This document shows positions 22,358 to 34,434 of a stretch of DNA of 64,000 bases, one piece after another. Made by a program: the position numbers and the translations under genes. The DNA comes from Panicum virgatum (lineage: Eukaryota; Streptophyta; Magnoliopsida; Poales; Poaceae): assembly GCF_016808335.1 (NCBI RefSeq), contig NC_053153.1, positions 15,511,033 to 15,575,032 of the forward strand. The letters run 5' to 3'. The notes under the pieces are model-generated. The model ran no database searches and had not been told where the DNA came from. It saw only the letters and a program-made list of their open reading frames with translations. How positions within the stretch are numbered: the first letter of the stretch is position 1; every line of letters begins with the position of its first letter.

Positions 22358-23717
22358 TGTCGGTGTCCTGACCCAGCGGTCCGGACCCAACCAGTAATGA
22401 TGCTGCGTGTTCCTCGTCCTAGATGTTGATGCAAGAGGCAACACAGTAACACACGGGTTTATCCTGGTTCCGGCCGTGGGGCCGTACGTCCAGCAAAGGG
22501 GTGTGCGAGAGCACTGTACTGTCTTGCACCGGGGGTGCCTGTAGTAGGGGGTACAAGCGAGGCGAGAGAGGGAGGGAAGCTCCCAAGTCTCTGCTAGAGG
22601 GGGAGTTGATTGAGTCGAGTGCCAATATCGGGGCTCAGAAGAGCGTATGTGCTCTGTGAGTAGGGCAGAGCGTTGTGTTCAACCGAATGGGCCGACCCCC
22701 TTAAGGGAAAGCTCGTCTCCTACTTTTATAGACACAAGGAGGGATGGTGTACATGCACAGGAGATCGTGGAAGTTGTCGTCTTCTCCCCGAATCGCGGGG
22801 GCACAGTGGTCGAGCACTATGGGAAGTACACTGTGAGGTATGGAGCCGAGCGTGGCAGTCGTCCTGGGCATCGTCATTGGTCTTGTGGAGATCGCGCCGG
22901 CATTCTGGCGGCTCCAGCGGGCGGTGTGGTCATTGCTGTGGGGGGTACCGTCCTCCAGGCGTGGCGTGGCGGCGTTCCGAGGGTCCTACAGGCCAGGGTC
23001 TTGTCCTGGTCAAGGCCGGAGCTGCTTTCGAGGGTCGTGCCCATGCTGTTCGAGGGCTCCGCGGAAGGGAAAGTACGAAGGAGGTATGGGGAGATGGCAA
23101 TATAGTGGCTGGAGTAGTGCCGAGCACGTCTTGCACTGCGTCCCAGGTTCCCACAGTGTCGTCACAGCGTCCGGAATGGCGGAGAAATGACCAGAGTTGG
23201 CAGACGGGACTCCGGTCACTGCCACTGTGAGGAATGGCGGCCTGGAGCCGTCTGGCCCGGGCACTGTAGAGGAGTGATTGGCATTTAATGCCTCCGTACG
23301 GCGGGCGAGTGAGCGGAAGGGTCGTTTGACCTTTCCGTCGAGGGGTGGCCTCGAGCGAGGTGGAGATGATTCGCTCCTCCGAGGGTAGGCTCGCTACCCT
23401 CGAGCGAGGCGGAGATGATCCGCTCCCCCGAGGGCAGGCTCACTACCCTCGAGCGAGGCAGAGGCGCGGGGCGTGGTCGAGGGCTTCGGCTGGGAGCCCT
23501 CGAGCGAGGCGGAGATCACTCCGCGGGTCCAAGGGGGGTGCGGATGGGCCGCACTGCGTACGTGGGCCGCGTGTTGGGCTTCTTTGAGTCCTTTCCTTTC
23601 TTCCAGATTGGAAGGAGGCTGTAGGCCTTCGTGGGCCCGGTTGTTCGGCATGTGTTTTGCGTTTTTAGGGTGGTTTTAGTCCCCTGATTAGGGTGCCCCT
23701 AATCATGGTACCCGACA
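22358..23717 (-). repeat. Left LTR (3' LTR in element orientation)
   Basis: It begins TGTCGG and ends CCCGACA on the plus strand, 1360 bp. Its minus strand carries a TATA-like CTATAAAAGT near 22722-22731. A tandem array of ~50-bp units lies at 23349-23520. It directly adjoins a copied pol fragment on its right. Confidence 0.92.
23349..23520. repeat. ~50-bp tandem repeats inside the LTR
   Basis: CTCGAGCGAGGCGGAGATGA recurs with a period of about 49-50 bp. Two nearly full units are followed by degenerate ones. The same array is in the right LTR near 33410-33580 and, inverted, at 25450-25615. Confidence 0.8.
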
Positions 23718-23857
23718 GTGGCCTCGTCCTCCGCTTGAGCCTCCGCGTGCTCGACACACTCGACGTCGCACTCGTAGGCGTGCTCGAACGAGGAGCCGAC
23801 GGTGATGACACCCCTCGGGCTTGGCATCTTCAGCTTGAGATAGGTGTAGTTGGGGAG
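23718..23857 (-). repeat. Duplicated pol fragment next to the 3' LTR
   Basis: This segment repeats 29322-29457 in the same orientation with few differences. Both encode on the minus strand SPRGVITVG / GPRGVITVG, then FEHAYECDVECV, HAEAQAEDEA. The normal position is just after the protease. Here it abuts the LTR where a polypurine tract should lie. Confidence 0.8.
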
Positions 23858-25247
23858 TGGCCACCTCACTGCTTCTCCAGCGACAAACCCCGACTCTGGA
23901 TCAAACTCCTCCAACAATGCTCCCCGGAGCACCGTTGTGCTCTCGCCGGACAAACTAAGGCTGCCGCGGTCAGTACTCGAGCCACACCCTCGAAGGGTTA
24001 AGCCTCTGTGGGGCTGATGCACACCTTTACACCCTCGGTCATCCTCTCCACGAAGGAGAAGGAGACTTCATTGCTCTTTACAAACAAAGATTACAAAGGG
24101 TTACCGGCTCGAAGCCGTCGAAAAGTACAAACGCATTGCCACCTACGTGGCAATTTTCTCTGTCTTGGGGAGGAGCGAGCGCCGATGAAGAGCACCGAGT
24201 CCTTGGCCGACATCACGACCAGGCTGCTCGGGATCGCGAGGAGCAGCCCCCAGACCGCACGGGTCCGGCGGGATGCCCTCCTCGCAAGTTTTCTTCTAGC
24301 GTCTCCTCCACCGAAGACCTTGCGGGGGGTCAAGCTGGCGGACAACACCCTCTGCACCATATCCCCGAGAGCGACATTGTCGCCAAGAGGGACGATGCGA
24401 AGAATGGCCACCAAACCTGGCACCGACGCCATGGTCAGGCATCTCAACGCCCCTTCAGGCTGAGGGACATCGCAGAAACAGGACCCCACGGGCCCAATGC
24501 TCTTCTGCTAATCCCATTGAAGCTGAGGGATGGTGAGCACGCCCTCTCCAGCTTTCCCTCGCCACTCGCAAACATTCTTCTAGCATCAAAGCCTAAAGAA
24601 GCCAGGCCACCCCGTCCGGGGGACGACCGTGAAAGGCAAAGGGAAAACATTACTAGACTTAGGCGATGCTAGAAGTAAGAGCAGGGAAGTTGGAGAGGAA
24701 AAGGAGTCCCACGACCCCTATTTATAGCCGCGTCGGGTGCCAAGCCTTAAGCCTGTCGCAGGGAGGAGGCTTGGACTGCCCGTGATGGTGCGGCACCCCA
24801 CGAATGAAAGATGCCCTCGGTTACCGTGCCGAGACGTGACCAAACAATGCAAAGCCGAGCCCTTGGACGCTGAGTAGCGCAGCATCAGCGCTGGTCGACT
24901 GCCCTCGAATGGTGCATCGCAAGGCGACCAGGGAAAGCCGGGTTGAGACCCTGAGCGTGGGACAGTGCGGCAATAGCACCAGCTGCAGAGCAGCAGGCGC
25001 CATCATGGCCCTGGCCTGCTCAGCACACTGACGCGTCTCGTCCCCGGAGCAAAACAAGAAGGGGCGCGTGCCTCGGAGTACTTTTTCCGCAGGTGCAATG
25101 CCCCGACCGACGAGTTGTCGCATCCACCAGGCCAGCACCCGGATGCGTCTGGTGGGAGCGCAGCGCCGATTGATCACATCAAGGCGTACAATTGCCAAAA
25201 TACCCTTTGGCCGAATCCCCTGACTCGACCAAAGGCCCGAGGGCTAC
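23858..25247. other. Filler within gypsy 3' region, probably part of a second related element
   Basis: GC-rich and without recognisable domains. It ends on the plus strand with CCCGAGGGCTAC immediately before TGTCGTGTACC, which looks like a polypurine-type tract plus LTR start in the opposite orientation to the host element. A minus-strand TATAAATAG near 24720 hints at further LTR-like material. Confidence 0.5.
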
Positions 25248-25645
25248 TGTCGTGTACCATGATTAGGGGCACCCTAATAAGGGGACTAAAACCACCCTAA
25301 AAACGCAAAACACATGCCGGGCAACCAGGCCCACGAAGGCCTACAGCCTCCTTCCAATCTGGAAGAAAGGAACGGACTCAATGAAGCCCAACATGTGGCC
25401 CACATACGCAATGCGGCCCATCCGCACCCCCCTCGGACCCGCGGATTGATCTCCGCCTCGCTCGAGGTCTCCCCGCCGAAGCCCTCGACCGTGCCTCCGC
25501 CTCGCTCGAGGGTAGCGAGCCTGCCCTCGGGGGAGCGGATCATCTCTGCCTCGCTCGAGGGTAGAGAGCCTACCCTCGGAGGGGCGAATTATCTCCACCT
25601 CGCTCGAGGCCACCCCTCGACGAAAACGACAAACGGCCCTTCCGC
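25248..25645 (+). repeat. Inverted partial LTR
   Basis: About 400 bp starting TGTCGTGTACCATGATTAGG are the reverse complement of the 23310-23717 end of the LTR, including the ~50-bp repeats. It stops abruptly near 25645. It lies opposite to both full LTRs. Confidence 0.8.
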
Positions 25646-25890
25646 TCACTTAGATACGGAAATTTTTCGAAAAAACGTTGGCGATTTTTTGGGGACGTTC
25701 GGGGGTTCCCCCCGTAGTAGCCCCCGAGGGAGGCTTGGCTTTGCCGAGTGTAAATCCAGGCGTATCTCAGTGTTCGTGAGCCCTCGAGGGTCCGGAAAGT
25801 TCCCAAAAAATCAACAAGTAAAGCATACTCCTTTATTGTTTCGGGAAATCGTAAATGTGAGTACAAACAATGTACAAATAGCTTGAAACT

Positions 25891-27204
25891 TTAAGGATAG
25901 AAGCGACGTAGCTGCTGTATGTTCCAAGCACTAGTGAGGACTTCGCCGTTTTCGTTCGTCAGTTTGTACGTGCCGGTCTTGAGCACCTCAGCGATGATGT
26001 ATGGGTCTTCCCATGGTGGTGAGAGCTTGTGGCGGCCCCTGTTGTCCTGTCGAAGCCTCAGTACCAAGTCCCCTTTGTTGAGGTCTCGGCGCCGAACTCT
26101 GTGGGCTTGATATCTTCGCAGGGACTGCTGATAACGCTCAGAGTCTAGGAGCGCCACGTCTCGAGCCTCGTCCACTTGATCCAGCGAGTCCTCGCAGGCT
26201 TGCTGGTTTTGTTGCTCTTGATAGGCCTTGATCCTCAGTGTCCCATACTCCAGGTCCGTGGGGAGCATGGCTTCGGCGCCATAGACGAGGAAGAACGGGG
26301 TAAAGCCCATGGCACTGCTTGGGGTCGTCCTCAGGCTCCAAATGACCGAGGGTAGCTCTGTGAGCCACCTCCGGCCAAACTTGTTCAGCTTATTGAAGAT
26401 CCTTGGCTTCAGTCCTTGGAGGATCATGCCATTGGCACGCTCCACTTGCCCATTCGTCTGTGGGTGCGCCACAGCCGACCAGTCCATGCGTATGTGGTAG
26501 CTGTCGCAGAATGCCAATAATTTCTTGCCTGTGAACTGGGTGTCGTTGTTGGTGATGATCGAGTTCGGGACCCCGAACCTGAAGACAATGTCAGTAAAGA
26601 ACAGAACAGCTTGCTCGGATCTAATTTTGCCGATGGGTCGAGCTTCGATCCACTTGGAGAATTTGTCGATTGCCACCAACAAGTGGGTGTAGCCCCCGAG
26701 CACCTTTTGCAGCGGGCCAACGAGGTCCAATCCCCACACGGCAAACGGCCACGTGATGGGGATTATCTGCAGAGCGTGGGCCGGGAGGTGCGTCTTCCGA
26801 GCGTAGAACTGGCAACCCTCGCAGGTCCACACGACGTCGGTGGCGTCGGCGACCGCGGTGGGCTACTAAAAGCCTTGTCGAAACGCGTTACCCACGAGGG
26901 TACGTGGCGCGGCGTGGTGACCGCAGATGCCAGCGTGGATGTCACGGATCAGCACCTTGCCCTCGGGGATGCGGATGCATCGCTGCAAAACGCCCGAGGG
27001 ACTGCGTTTGTACAGCTCGTCGTTGATTAGGACAAATGACTTGGCCCGCCTAGCGAGGCGCCGCGCCTGAGCGTGGTTCGAGGGTAGGATCCCTCGGATC
27101 ATCCAATCGAGGAGCTGGGTGTGCCAATCTCGCGGAGACGGGGCCTCGTTGATTTCCATTGCTTCGGCCTCGTCCATGGAGGAGGTCTCGAAGTCACTGT
27201 CCAT
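25891..27204 (-). pseudogene. Gypsy integrase region, disrupted
   Basis: Two frames joined across two adjacent in-frame TAG codons near 26870-26875. The upstream frame (27204-26866) includes the spacer and part of a zinc-binding region. The downstream frame (26832-25891) has WTCEGCQFYA, the core [17 protein letters not shown] with the catalytic Glu, and a basic C-terminal part ending QQLRRFYP. The residue before NDTQF, where the second catalytic Asp is expected, reads Asn (IITNNDTQF). The protein would be truncated and probably inactive. Confidence 0.85.
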
Positions 27205-27788
27205 GGGCTCGGCCTTGTTCGCCGAGGGGTTCCCGCCGGGGGGGGGGGGGCGGCGTTCGAGGGGCCTGGTTCCGCCGGATCCTTGAAGTCGACGGAGGGC
27301 TTGGCGACGTCGCGAGCAAAGATGTTCGGGGGAACAGTGGTCCGCCCTGACGAGATCTTGGCTAGTTCATCGGCATCCTCGTTGTACTTCCACGGAACGT
27401 GGTTGAGTTCTAGGCCGTCGAACTTGTCTTCGAGGTGGTGTACTGCATTGCAGTATGCCTCCATCTTCGGGCTGTGACAGCTAGACTCCTTCATCACTTG
27501 GTCAATGACGAGCTGAGAGTCTCCGCGTACATCGAGGCGCTTGACGCCTAGCTCGATGGCGATGCGGAGGTCACTGAGGAGGGCCTCGTACTCCGTCATG
27601 TTGTTAGACGTAGGGAAATGCAGGTGTATTACGTAGCGCATGTGCTTTCTGAGAGGTGAGATGAGGAGGAGGCCAGCGCCGGCGCCGGTTTTCATCACCA
27701 ACCCGTCGAAGTACATGGTCCAGCATTCAGCTTGGATTTGTGGTGGAGGTAGCTGAGTGTCCGTCCACTCAGCGACGAAGTCGGCCAA
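27099..27788 (-). pseudogene. Gypsy RNase H-like domain, disrupted
   Basis: The minus-strand frame contains ADFVAEWTD, MYFDG, TEYEALL and LDVRGDSQLVIDQV, the pattern of the second RNase H of plant gypsy elements. A G-run near 27239-27250 shifts the frame: the continuation (MDSDFETSS...) is in another frame. A TGA near 27832 separates it from the reverse transcriptase frame. Confidence 0.8.
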
Positions 27789-27833
27789 GACTTGGGACTT
27801 GATCGCCTTGCGAGGGGCATAGGTGAGAGTTTC

Positions 27834-29153
27834 TCACATCAGCTCTACGGACCACTTGGCAATTCTACCCTCGGCTTCCCTGTTGCGGACTATCTCTCCC
27901 AGAGGGAAAGACGAGACCACGGTGACGGGATGAGCCTCGAAGTAGTGGCGCAGCTTGCGCCGGGCCAAAACCACTGCATATAGCAGCTTCTGGATCTGCG
28001 GATAGCGTGTCTTGGTTTCGGACAACACTTCGCTGATGTAGTACACCGGATGCTGGACAAGCAGAGCATGGCCCTCCTCTTGTCTTTCGACAACGATCAC
28101 TGCGCTGACCACTTGGGTCGTCGCAGCTACGTACAGATAGAGAGGCTCGCCGTCTATGGGTGGTGTGAGAATGAGGGCATGAGTGAGCGATGCCTTTAGC
28201 CTGTCGAGGGCTTCTTGAGCCTTGGGGGTCCACGTGAAGCACTCAGTTTTCCTCAGGAGTCGATACAGGGGTAAGCCTTTCTCGTCGAGACGCGAGATGA
28301 ATCGGCTAAGGGACGCTAGGCATCCCATGACCCTTTGTACCCCCTTTAGGTCACGGATTGGTCCCATCCGAGTGATGGCCGAGACTTTCTCAGGGTTGGG
28401 TTCGATGCCCCGCTGGGAGACAATGAAGCCCAAGAGCATGCCTCGAGGAACTCCGAACACACACTTCTCGGGGTTGAGTTTTATCCCTTCGGCCCTTAGG
28501 CAATCGAATGCGATCCTGAGATCGGCTACCAGGTCGTCCGCCTTCCTGAATTTTACAACGATGTCGTCGACATATGCTTCTACGTTCCGCCCGAGATGGT
28601 CCCCGAATACATGGAGAATACACCGCTGATATGTAGCTCTGGTGTTTCTGAGGCCAAAGGGCATCGTGACGTAGCAGTACATGCCAAAAGGTGTGATAAA
28701 AGAGGTCGCGAGCTGGTCGGACTCTTTCATCTTGATTTGGTGGTAACTGGAATAAGCATCAAGAAAGGATAAAAATTCACATCCCGCAGTTGAATCTACG
28801 ATTTGATCGATACACGGCAAAGGAAAGGGAACCTTCGGACATGCTTTATTTAAACTAGTGTAGTCTACGCACATCCTCCAGCTTCTATTCTTTTTCTTCA
28901 CTAATACAGGATTAGCTAGCCACTCGGGATGGAATACCTCCTTGATGAATCCGGCCGCCAGAAGTTTCTGCAGCTCCTCGCCGATCGCCCGGCGCTTTAT
29001 CTCGTCGAAGCATCGCAGGCGCTGCTTCACTGGCTTGGAGTTGGGTCGGATATCAAGGGAGTGCTCGGCGACCTTCCTCGGTATGCCAGGCATGTCTGAG
29101 GGGCTCCACGCAAAGATGTCTACGTTGGCGCGGAGAAAGTCGACGAGCACCAC
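27834..29153 (-). pseudogene. Gypsy reverse transcriptase with connection/RNase H
   Basis: A 439-residue open frame begins near FLRANVDIFAWSPSDMPGI. It continues through PVLVKKKNRSWRMCVDYTSL, PFGLRNTRATYQR and the catalytic AYVDDIVVK. A YYISEVLSETKTRYPQIQK region follows, typical of gypsy RNase H. The YVDD box is intact. A stop near 29154 separates it from the protease frame upstream. Confidence 0.9.
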
Positions 29154-29156
29154 TTC

Positions 29157-29714
29157 CTATTTGCTGTCGAGGGTGGCGCTGATCTGCAACGCCTTGTCGT
29201 CGGGGTGATTCGGGTCGAGGGGCACCTTCTTGATACCCTCGGCGGGTTCGAAGCGGCCCGCGTGTCGGTGCGTGGAGTCCAAGGCCTCGCTTGCCATCTT
29301 GTCGAGGGTGGCTGCGAGGGCCTCATCCTCCGCTTGAGCCTCCGCGTGCACGACACACTCGACGTCACACTCGTAGGCGTGCTCAAACAAGGAGCCGACG
29401 GTGATGACACCCCTCGGGCCTGGCATCTTCAGCTTGAGATAGGTATAGTTGGGGATGGCCATAATTTGGCATAGAAGAGACGACCAAGGATGGCGTGGTA
29501 GGCTCCCCGAAACCCCACCACCTCGAAGGTGAGCACTTCCTGCCATGCCGAAACAGACGGGTAGGTCGATCTGGCCGAGGGGTTGAACTCGCTTCCCCGG
29601 CGCAACGCCATTGAATGGCGACTTGCTGGGGTGGAGCTTGTTCAATCCGATCCCCATGAGCTCCAAGGTGTGGGCGTACATGATGTTGAAGCTGCTGCCC
29701 CCGTCCATGAGCAC
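29157..29714 (-). pseudogene. Gypsy aspartic protease region
   Basis: The frame opens with VLMDGGSSFNIMYAHTLE. DGGS is the usual variant of the retroviral DSG/DTG site in plant gypsy elements. LGQIDLPVCFG and HAILGRLF-like stretches follow, the latter in a shifted frame near 29430-29560. The copied segment (29322-29457) lies in its 3' half. Confidence 0.75.
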
Positions 29715-30049
29715 CTTGGAGAAGCGGGTGTTGTCGATGATGGGGTCGACAACAAGTGGGTGCCGTCCCGGGTGTGGGATGTAGTCGGGGTGGTCCTCGC
29801 AGCCGAAGGAAATAGTGTCCTCCGACCAGTCGAGGTAGGATGGCGTGACCTTGGTGACGGAGAAGACTTCCCGGTGCTCTCGCTTGCGCTACCGAGAGGT
29901 CATGTTTGTCGTCGGTCCTCCAAAGATGAAGAATGCGTTCTCCACCGGGGGGAACTCGTCATCTCCACCTTTGTCGCCAGCATCCTTCTTCTTATCCTCG
30001 TCGCGATGCGCGGCGTGGTTGCAGTATTTCCGGAGCATCTCACACTGCT

Positions 30050-32154
30050 CTAGGGTGTGGCTGACCGAGCTCTTGTGGTAAGGGCATAGCTTCTTGAGGA
30101 TGTCGTCGAACAGGTCGCCACCGCCTCGAGGGGGGCCTCGAGGTCCTTTGCGGTTCGGGGCAGCGACAAAGGCCTCGTCGGAGTCTTCCGCCTGCCCCGG
30201 TTCACGCTGGTTTGGTGGAGTCGGCTTCTTCCCTTTCTTCCCCAGCTTTTGTTTCTTGGCGGGGGCGTTGGTCTTGGCGTTGCTGCCCTCTGCGGGCGCA
30301 TCTTCCTTGCATTTGTTCGGCTTGTCGTCGAAAATGGCACCAACGGCCTCCTACCGGCGGCGTAATTGGTGGCAGCGTCGAACAACTCGTTGGTGTTGGC
30401 GGGACGGCTTCGCGCAAGCTCGTGCACTAGGTTCCTGCACGTCGTGCCCTCGAGGAAGGCGTTGATGACCTCGACGTGGGTGATGCTAGGGAGCTCGGTG
30501 CATTGCTTGGTGAAGCACCGCACTTAGTCGTGCAGGGACTCATTGGGCTTCTGCCGGCACCCTTTGAAGTCCCAGGAGTTCCCAGGGCGCACGTACGTGC
30601 CCTGGAAGTTGCCCACGAAGATCTGGACTAAGTCGGCCCAGTTGTGGATCTGGTCCGCGGGCAAGTGCTCAAGCCACGTTCGTGTGGCGTCAGCAAGGTG
30701 AAGGGGAAGGTTGCGGATAATGACCGCGTCGTCCGTCGCACCGCCCAGCTGGCATGCTAGGCGGTAGTCGTTGAGCCAGACTGCGGGATCGGTCTCGCCC
30801 GAGTACTCGACGAGGGTGGTGGGCTGTCGAAAGCGTGGGGAAAAGGAGCGGTACGAATCTCCTGACTGAACACACGGGTGCCCGGAGGCTCCGGTGACTT
30901 GCCCCTGTCATGTTCGGGGTTGAAACGTCCACCCCGTCAAGGGGTGTACTTCCTGCCATTGATGATGTTGCGGGCGTCGCCGTCGTCGTCATGTCCGTGC
31001 GCGTCGTGGACGCGCTCCCTTGCGGGAGTCTTTCCGATGCAATCGTGCACCGAGGGTGCCTTCGCACCGCGCACTGTGGTTGCCTTTCCCCTCCCTCCTG
31101 GTGGAGTGTGCACCGAAACCTCGTGGTCCTGTCGTGCAGTCCCACCGGGCTGCTTCGGGACTATCGAGCGCATGCGAGACGCAGAGCTCTCGGCCTGCTG
31201 CGCAACAGCTTGCTCGATGAGCGCCTGTGCCTCGCGGCGCAGGTTGCGACCCAAAGTCGTCGACGACTCGGGCATTGCTTGGAGTAGGTAGGCTGCAGCG
31301 ACGAGTTTTTCGCCGGCCGTTTTCAGCTTCGGCGGTTTGTCGACATTGTCATCGGCTAGGATCCGCTATCGGGCAACGCGTGCCGCTGCCTGGATATGTG
31401 CGCCACGCGCGTTGCGCTGCTGCTCGAGTGCGGTGCGCAGCTCATGTGTCTGCTGACGCTGCTCGTCGAGCTTGGCTTGAAGCTCTTTGAGCTGCGCCAG
31501 CTGTGCCTGCCGCGCCGCCGAGCTTGACGAAGAAGAAGGGGTCGCGGACGGCACCACTGGTTGATTTGCCTGCGCGTCTGCCTCGCCGTTCCCGTCATTG
31601 CCCGAAGCGTTGTTGTTTTGCCCATCCGTGAGCTCGGCCATGAAGCACTCCCGAGTGGGATCGTAATCCCCCTCGCTGGAGTCCTCGGAGCAAGTGAGGC
31701 AGTAAGCCGTCGCGAGCTGGATCGAGCGTAAATCGTTGGGGTCGCGGACCCCGGAGTAGTCCTCGGCCTCCTCAGCCGTGAAATTGTCCATGAAGAAGCT
31801 GATGTCGTCGGCGATCGAGCTCGCCGTCTCGGGGTAGGAGTCGTCAGGAGATGATGCGATGAGGTTGCGGATCGACAGGAGGTGATGACCCGGCAGATCC
31901 TCGTACTCGGCGAAGATGGTGCTGGACAAAGAGGCGTAGGTGGTAGTGCTGCAAATCCCGAAGGGAAAGGGTGACGGCGCAGTCGCGCCCCCCCTGGGAG
32001 GCACTGGGGTTGCAGTCGATGATGGTGTCGGTGTAGATGACGCCGAGGCACGTGATGACGAGGCGGTGGCCCCGTCGGCCGCGATGCTGAGCTGCGACAT
32101 GGCAGCCTCAACCCACGTGGGGGAGCTGAGACATGCCGTCCGGCGCCGCTCCAT
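30050..32154 (-). pseudogene. Gypsy gag, broken into several frames
   Basis: The frame 32154-31366 has a low-complexity Ser/Ala start, an acidic middle and a coiled-coil-like Gln-rich end (QAQLAQLKELQAKLDEQRQQ). It stops there; the same frame continues to about 30937. Capsid-like sequence follows in other frames at about 30850-30520 (AVWLNDYRLACQLGG, NLPLHLADATRTWLEHLP) and 30523-30300 (EGTTCRNLVHELARSRPANT). Several stops and frame changes interrupt it. Confidence 0.8.
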
Positions 32155-32404
32155 GCGCGCTTGTCGCGAGTGCTGGCCGAGCGCCTGTTGCGCCGGTCTG
32201 GTAAAGTCGGAGCATCAGGGTTGCGTCTAGGCAAGAGGAGCTCCATGAGGTAACCATTGCCGGTTGCTCTGAACTCAAGACTCCCGAACCAAATCACATG
32301 TCCTGCTGGGAGCGGATCCGAGGCGCCCATGGGGAATGGGTTGGATCTGCTCGCCATCCCTGGAAATCAAATGGGAACAAAAGAGAAATGTCACGCAGCG
32401 CCCC

Positions 32405-32420
32405 TACTTGGGGCGCCAAC
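32405..32420 (-). other. Primer-binding-like site of the gypsy element
   Basis: Immediately inside the right LTR the minus strand reads GTTGGCGCCCCAAGTA. A TGGCGCC start next to the 5' LTR is the usual form in many grass gypsy elements. It fixes the orientation. Confidence 0.7.
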
Positions 32421-33779
32421 TGTCGGGGTCCTGACCCGGTGGTCCAGACCCAACCAGAAATGATGCTGCGCGTTCCTCGTCCCAGATGTTGATTTAAGAG
32501 GCAACACAATAACGCACGGGTTTATCCTGGTTCCGGCCGTGAGGCCGTACGTCCAGCAAAGGGGTGTGCGAGAGCACTGTACTGTCTTGCACCGGGGGTG
32601 CCTGTAGTAGGGGGTACAAGCGAGGCGAGAGAGGGAGGGAAGCTCCCAAGTCTCTGCTAGAGGGGGAGTTGATTGAGTCGAGTGCCAATATCAGGGCTCA
32701 GAAGAGCGTATGTGCTCTGTGAGTAGGGCTGAGCATTGTGTTCAACCGAATGGGCCGACCCCCTTAAGGGAAAGCCCGCCTCCTCTTTTTATAGACACAA
32801 GGAGGGACGGTGTACATGCACAGGGGATCGTGGAAGTCGTCGTCTTCTCCCCGAATCGCGGGGGTACAGTGGTCGAGCACTGTGGGAAGTACACTGTGAG
32901 GTATGGCGCCGAGCGTGGCAGTCATCCTGGGCATCGTCCTTAGTCTTGTGGAGATCGCGCCGGCGTTCTGGCGGCTCCAGCGGGCGGCGTGGTCATTGCT
33001 GTGGGGGGTACCGTCCTCCAGGCGTGGCGTGGCGGCGTTCCGAGGGTCCTACAGGCCAAGGTCTTGTCCTGGTCAAGGCTGGAGCTGCTTTCGAGGGTCG
33101 TGCCCATGCCGTTCGAGGGCTCCACGGAAGGGAAAGTACGAATGAGGTATGGGGAGTTGACAGTATAGTGGCTGGAGCAGTGCCGAGCACGTCTTGCACT
33201 GCGTCGCAGGTTTCCAAAGTGTCGTCACAGCGTCCGGAATGGCGGAGCAGTGACCGGAGTTGGCGGACGGGACTCCGGTCACTGCCACTGTGAGGAATGG
33301 CGGCCTGGAGCCATCTGGCCCGGGCACTGTGGAGGAGTGGTTGGCATTTAATGCCTCCGTACGGCGGGCGAGTGAGCGGAAGGGCTGATTGTCCTTTCCG
33401 TCGAGGGGTGGCCTCGAGCGAGGCGGAGATGATTCACCCCTCCGAGGGTAGGCTCGCTACCCTCGAGCGAGGCGGAGATGATCCGCTCCCCCGAGGGCAG
33501 GCTCGCTACCCTCGAGCGAGGTGGAGGCGCGGGGCGCGGTCGAGGGCTTCGGCGGGGAGCCCTCGAGTGAGGCGGAGATCACTCCGCGGGTCCGAGGGGG
33601 TGCGGATGGGCCGCACTGCGTACGTGGGCCATATGTTGGGCTTCTTTGAGTCCTTTCCTTTCTTCCAGATTGGAAGGAGGCTGTAGGCCTTCGTGGGCCC
33701 GGTTGCCCAGCATGTGTTTTGCGTTTTTAGGGTGGTTTTAGTCCCCTGATTAGGGTGCCCCTAATCATGGTACCCGACA
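32421..33779 (-). repeat. Right LTR (5' LTR in element orientation)
   Basis: 1359 bp, TGTCGG...CCCGACA on the plus strand. The minus strand has TATAAAAAG at 32785-32793, a plausible core promoter. It is colinear with the left LTR throughout, with most differences in the first 130 bp. Confidence 0.92.
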
Positions 33780-34067
33780 CTATCAAGATGAAAGAAGACC
33801 AAGTAGCGAGGTTGGGAGAGATTAAGGTTTGGAAGGTAAAAGGATAAAAGATAATTATGTTTCAATGCATCAGATACCATTAATCTGATACATTATTATC
33901 CTTATACTACATGCATTGGAAAAATAGCTATATTCTTTCATCTTTGAAAATAATGTGTTTACTTTGTCTGCTTAAATATAATCTTCAATTGAGATCCCCA
34001 ATATGTTTACCAATTATAGCACACCGGTACTGCAAAGACAAGCTCTAGTGTGTGCTCCTGTACATAA

Positions 34068-34431
34068 GGCCAATCTCAGTGCACAGTGTCATCGCATAGT
34101 TAATAAAGTGCCATGTTAGCTTGATATTAGAATAAAACCACCTCCCACAAAATAGTTTCATTGTACAGTTTCATAGATAAGATGTTACATTTGATTGTTG
34201 ATTGGTATTAATGATCAAATATGTCATGTAAACAATAGAAGTTGATGAATGTGTGTAAATAAAACTCAAATCCTTTCAATGGAGTCTCATTCTATGTACA
34301 CCAAGTTTCATCGCCACTAAACTCTATTATTCTCTTTCTTCTTAAATTATATAACATATTATCACTTTTGCCTATGTGGCATCTCATTTAATGAGAATGA
34401 AACTCATATAACACTTGCATTAAGAATGATC
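34068..34431. mobile_element. Tourist-type MITE with TAA target duplication
   Basis: The element is 364 bp, starts GGCCAATCTCAGTGCA and ends TGCATTAAGAATGATC, partly inverted. TAA flanks both sides (34065-34067 and 34432-34434), the PIF/Harbinger signature. The interior is AT-rich and non-coding. Confidence 0.75.
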
Positions 34432-34434
34432 TAA

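Larger units (their letters stand above)
22358..33779 (-). mobile_element. Ty3/gypsy LTR retrotransposon, degenerate, minus strand
   Basis: The unit is 11.4 kb, bounded by two LTRs (22358-23717 and 32421-33779). Flanking pentamers TTATC and CTATC differ by one base, consistent with an aged 5-bp target duplication. Read on the minus strand: LTR, primer-binding-like site, gag, protease, reverse transcriptase/RNase H, integrase, a long non-coding tail, LTR. The order with integrase last defines gypsy. All coding parts carry stops or frameshifts. Before the distal LTR there is no purine tract; instead a copied pol piece and an inverted LTR fragment are present. By eye the LTRs are roughly 95% alike (not computed). 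Confidence 0.9.

Noticed and set aside
23860..25240. Host genes on either strand in the gypsy 3' region
   Set aside because: Open frames are GC-rich and domain-free and lie between retroelement parts.
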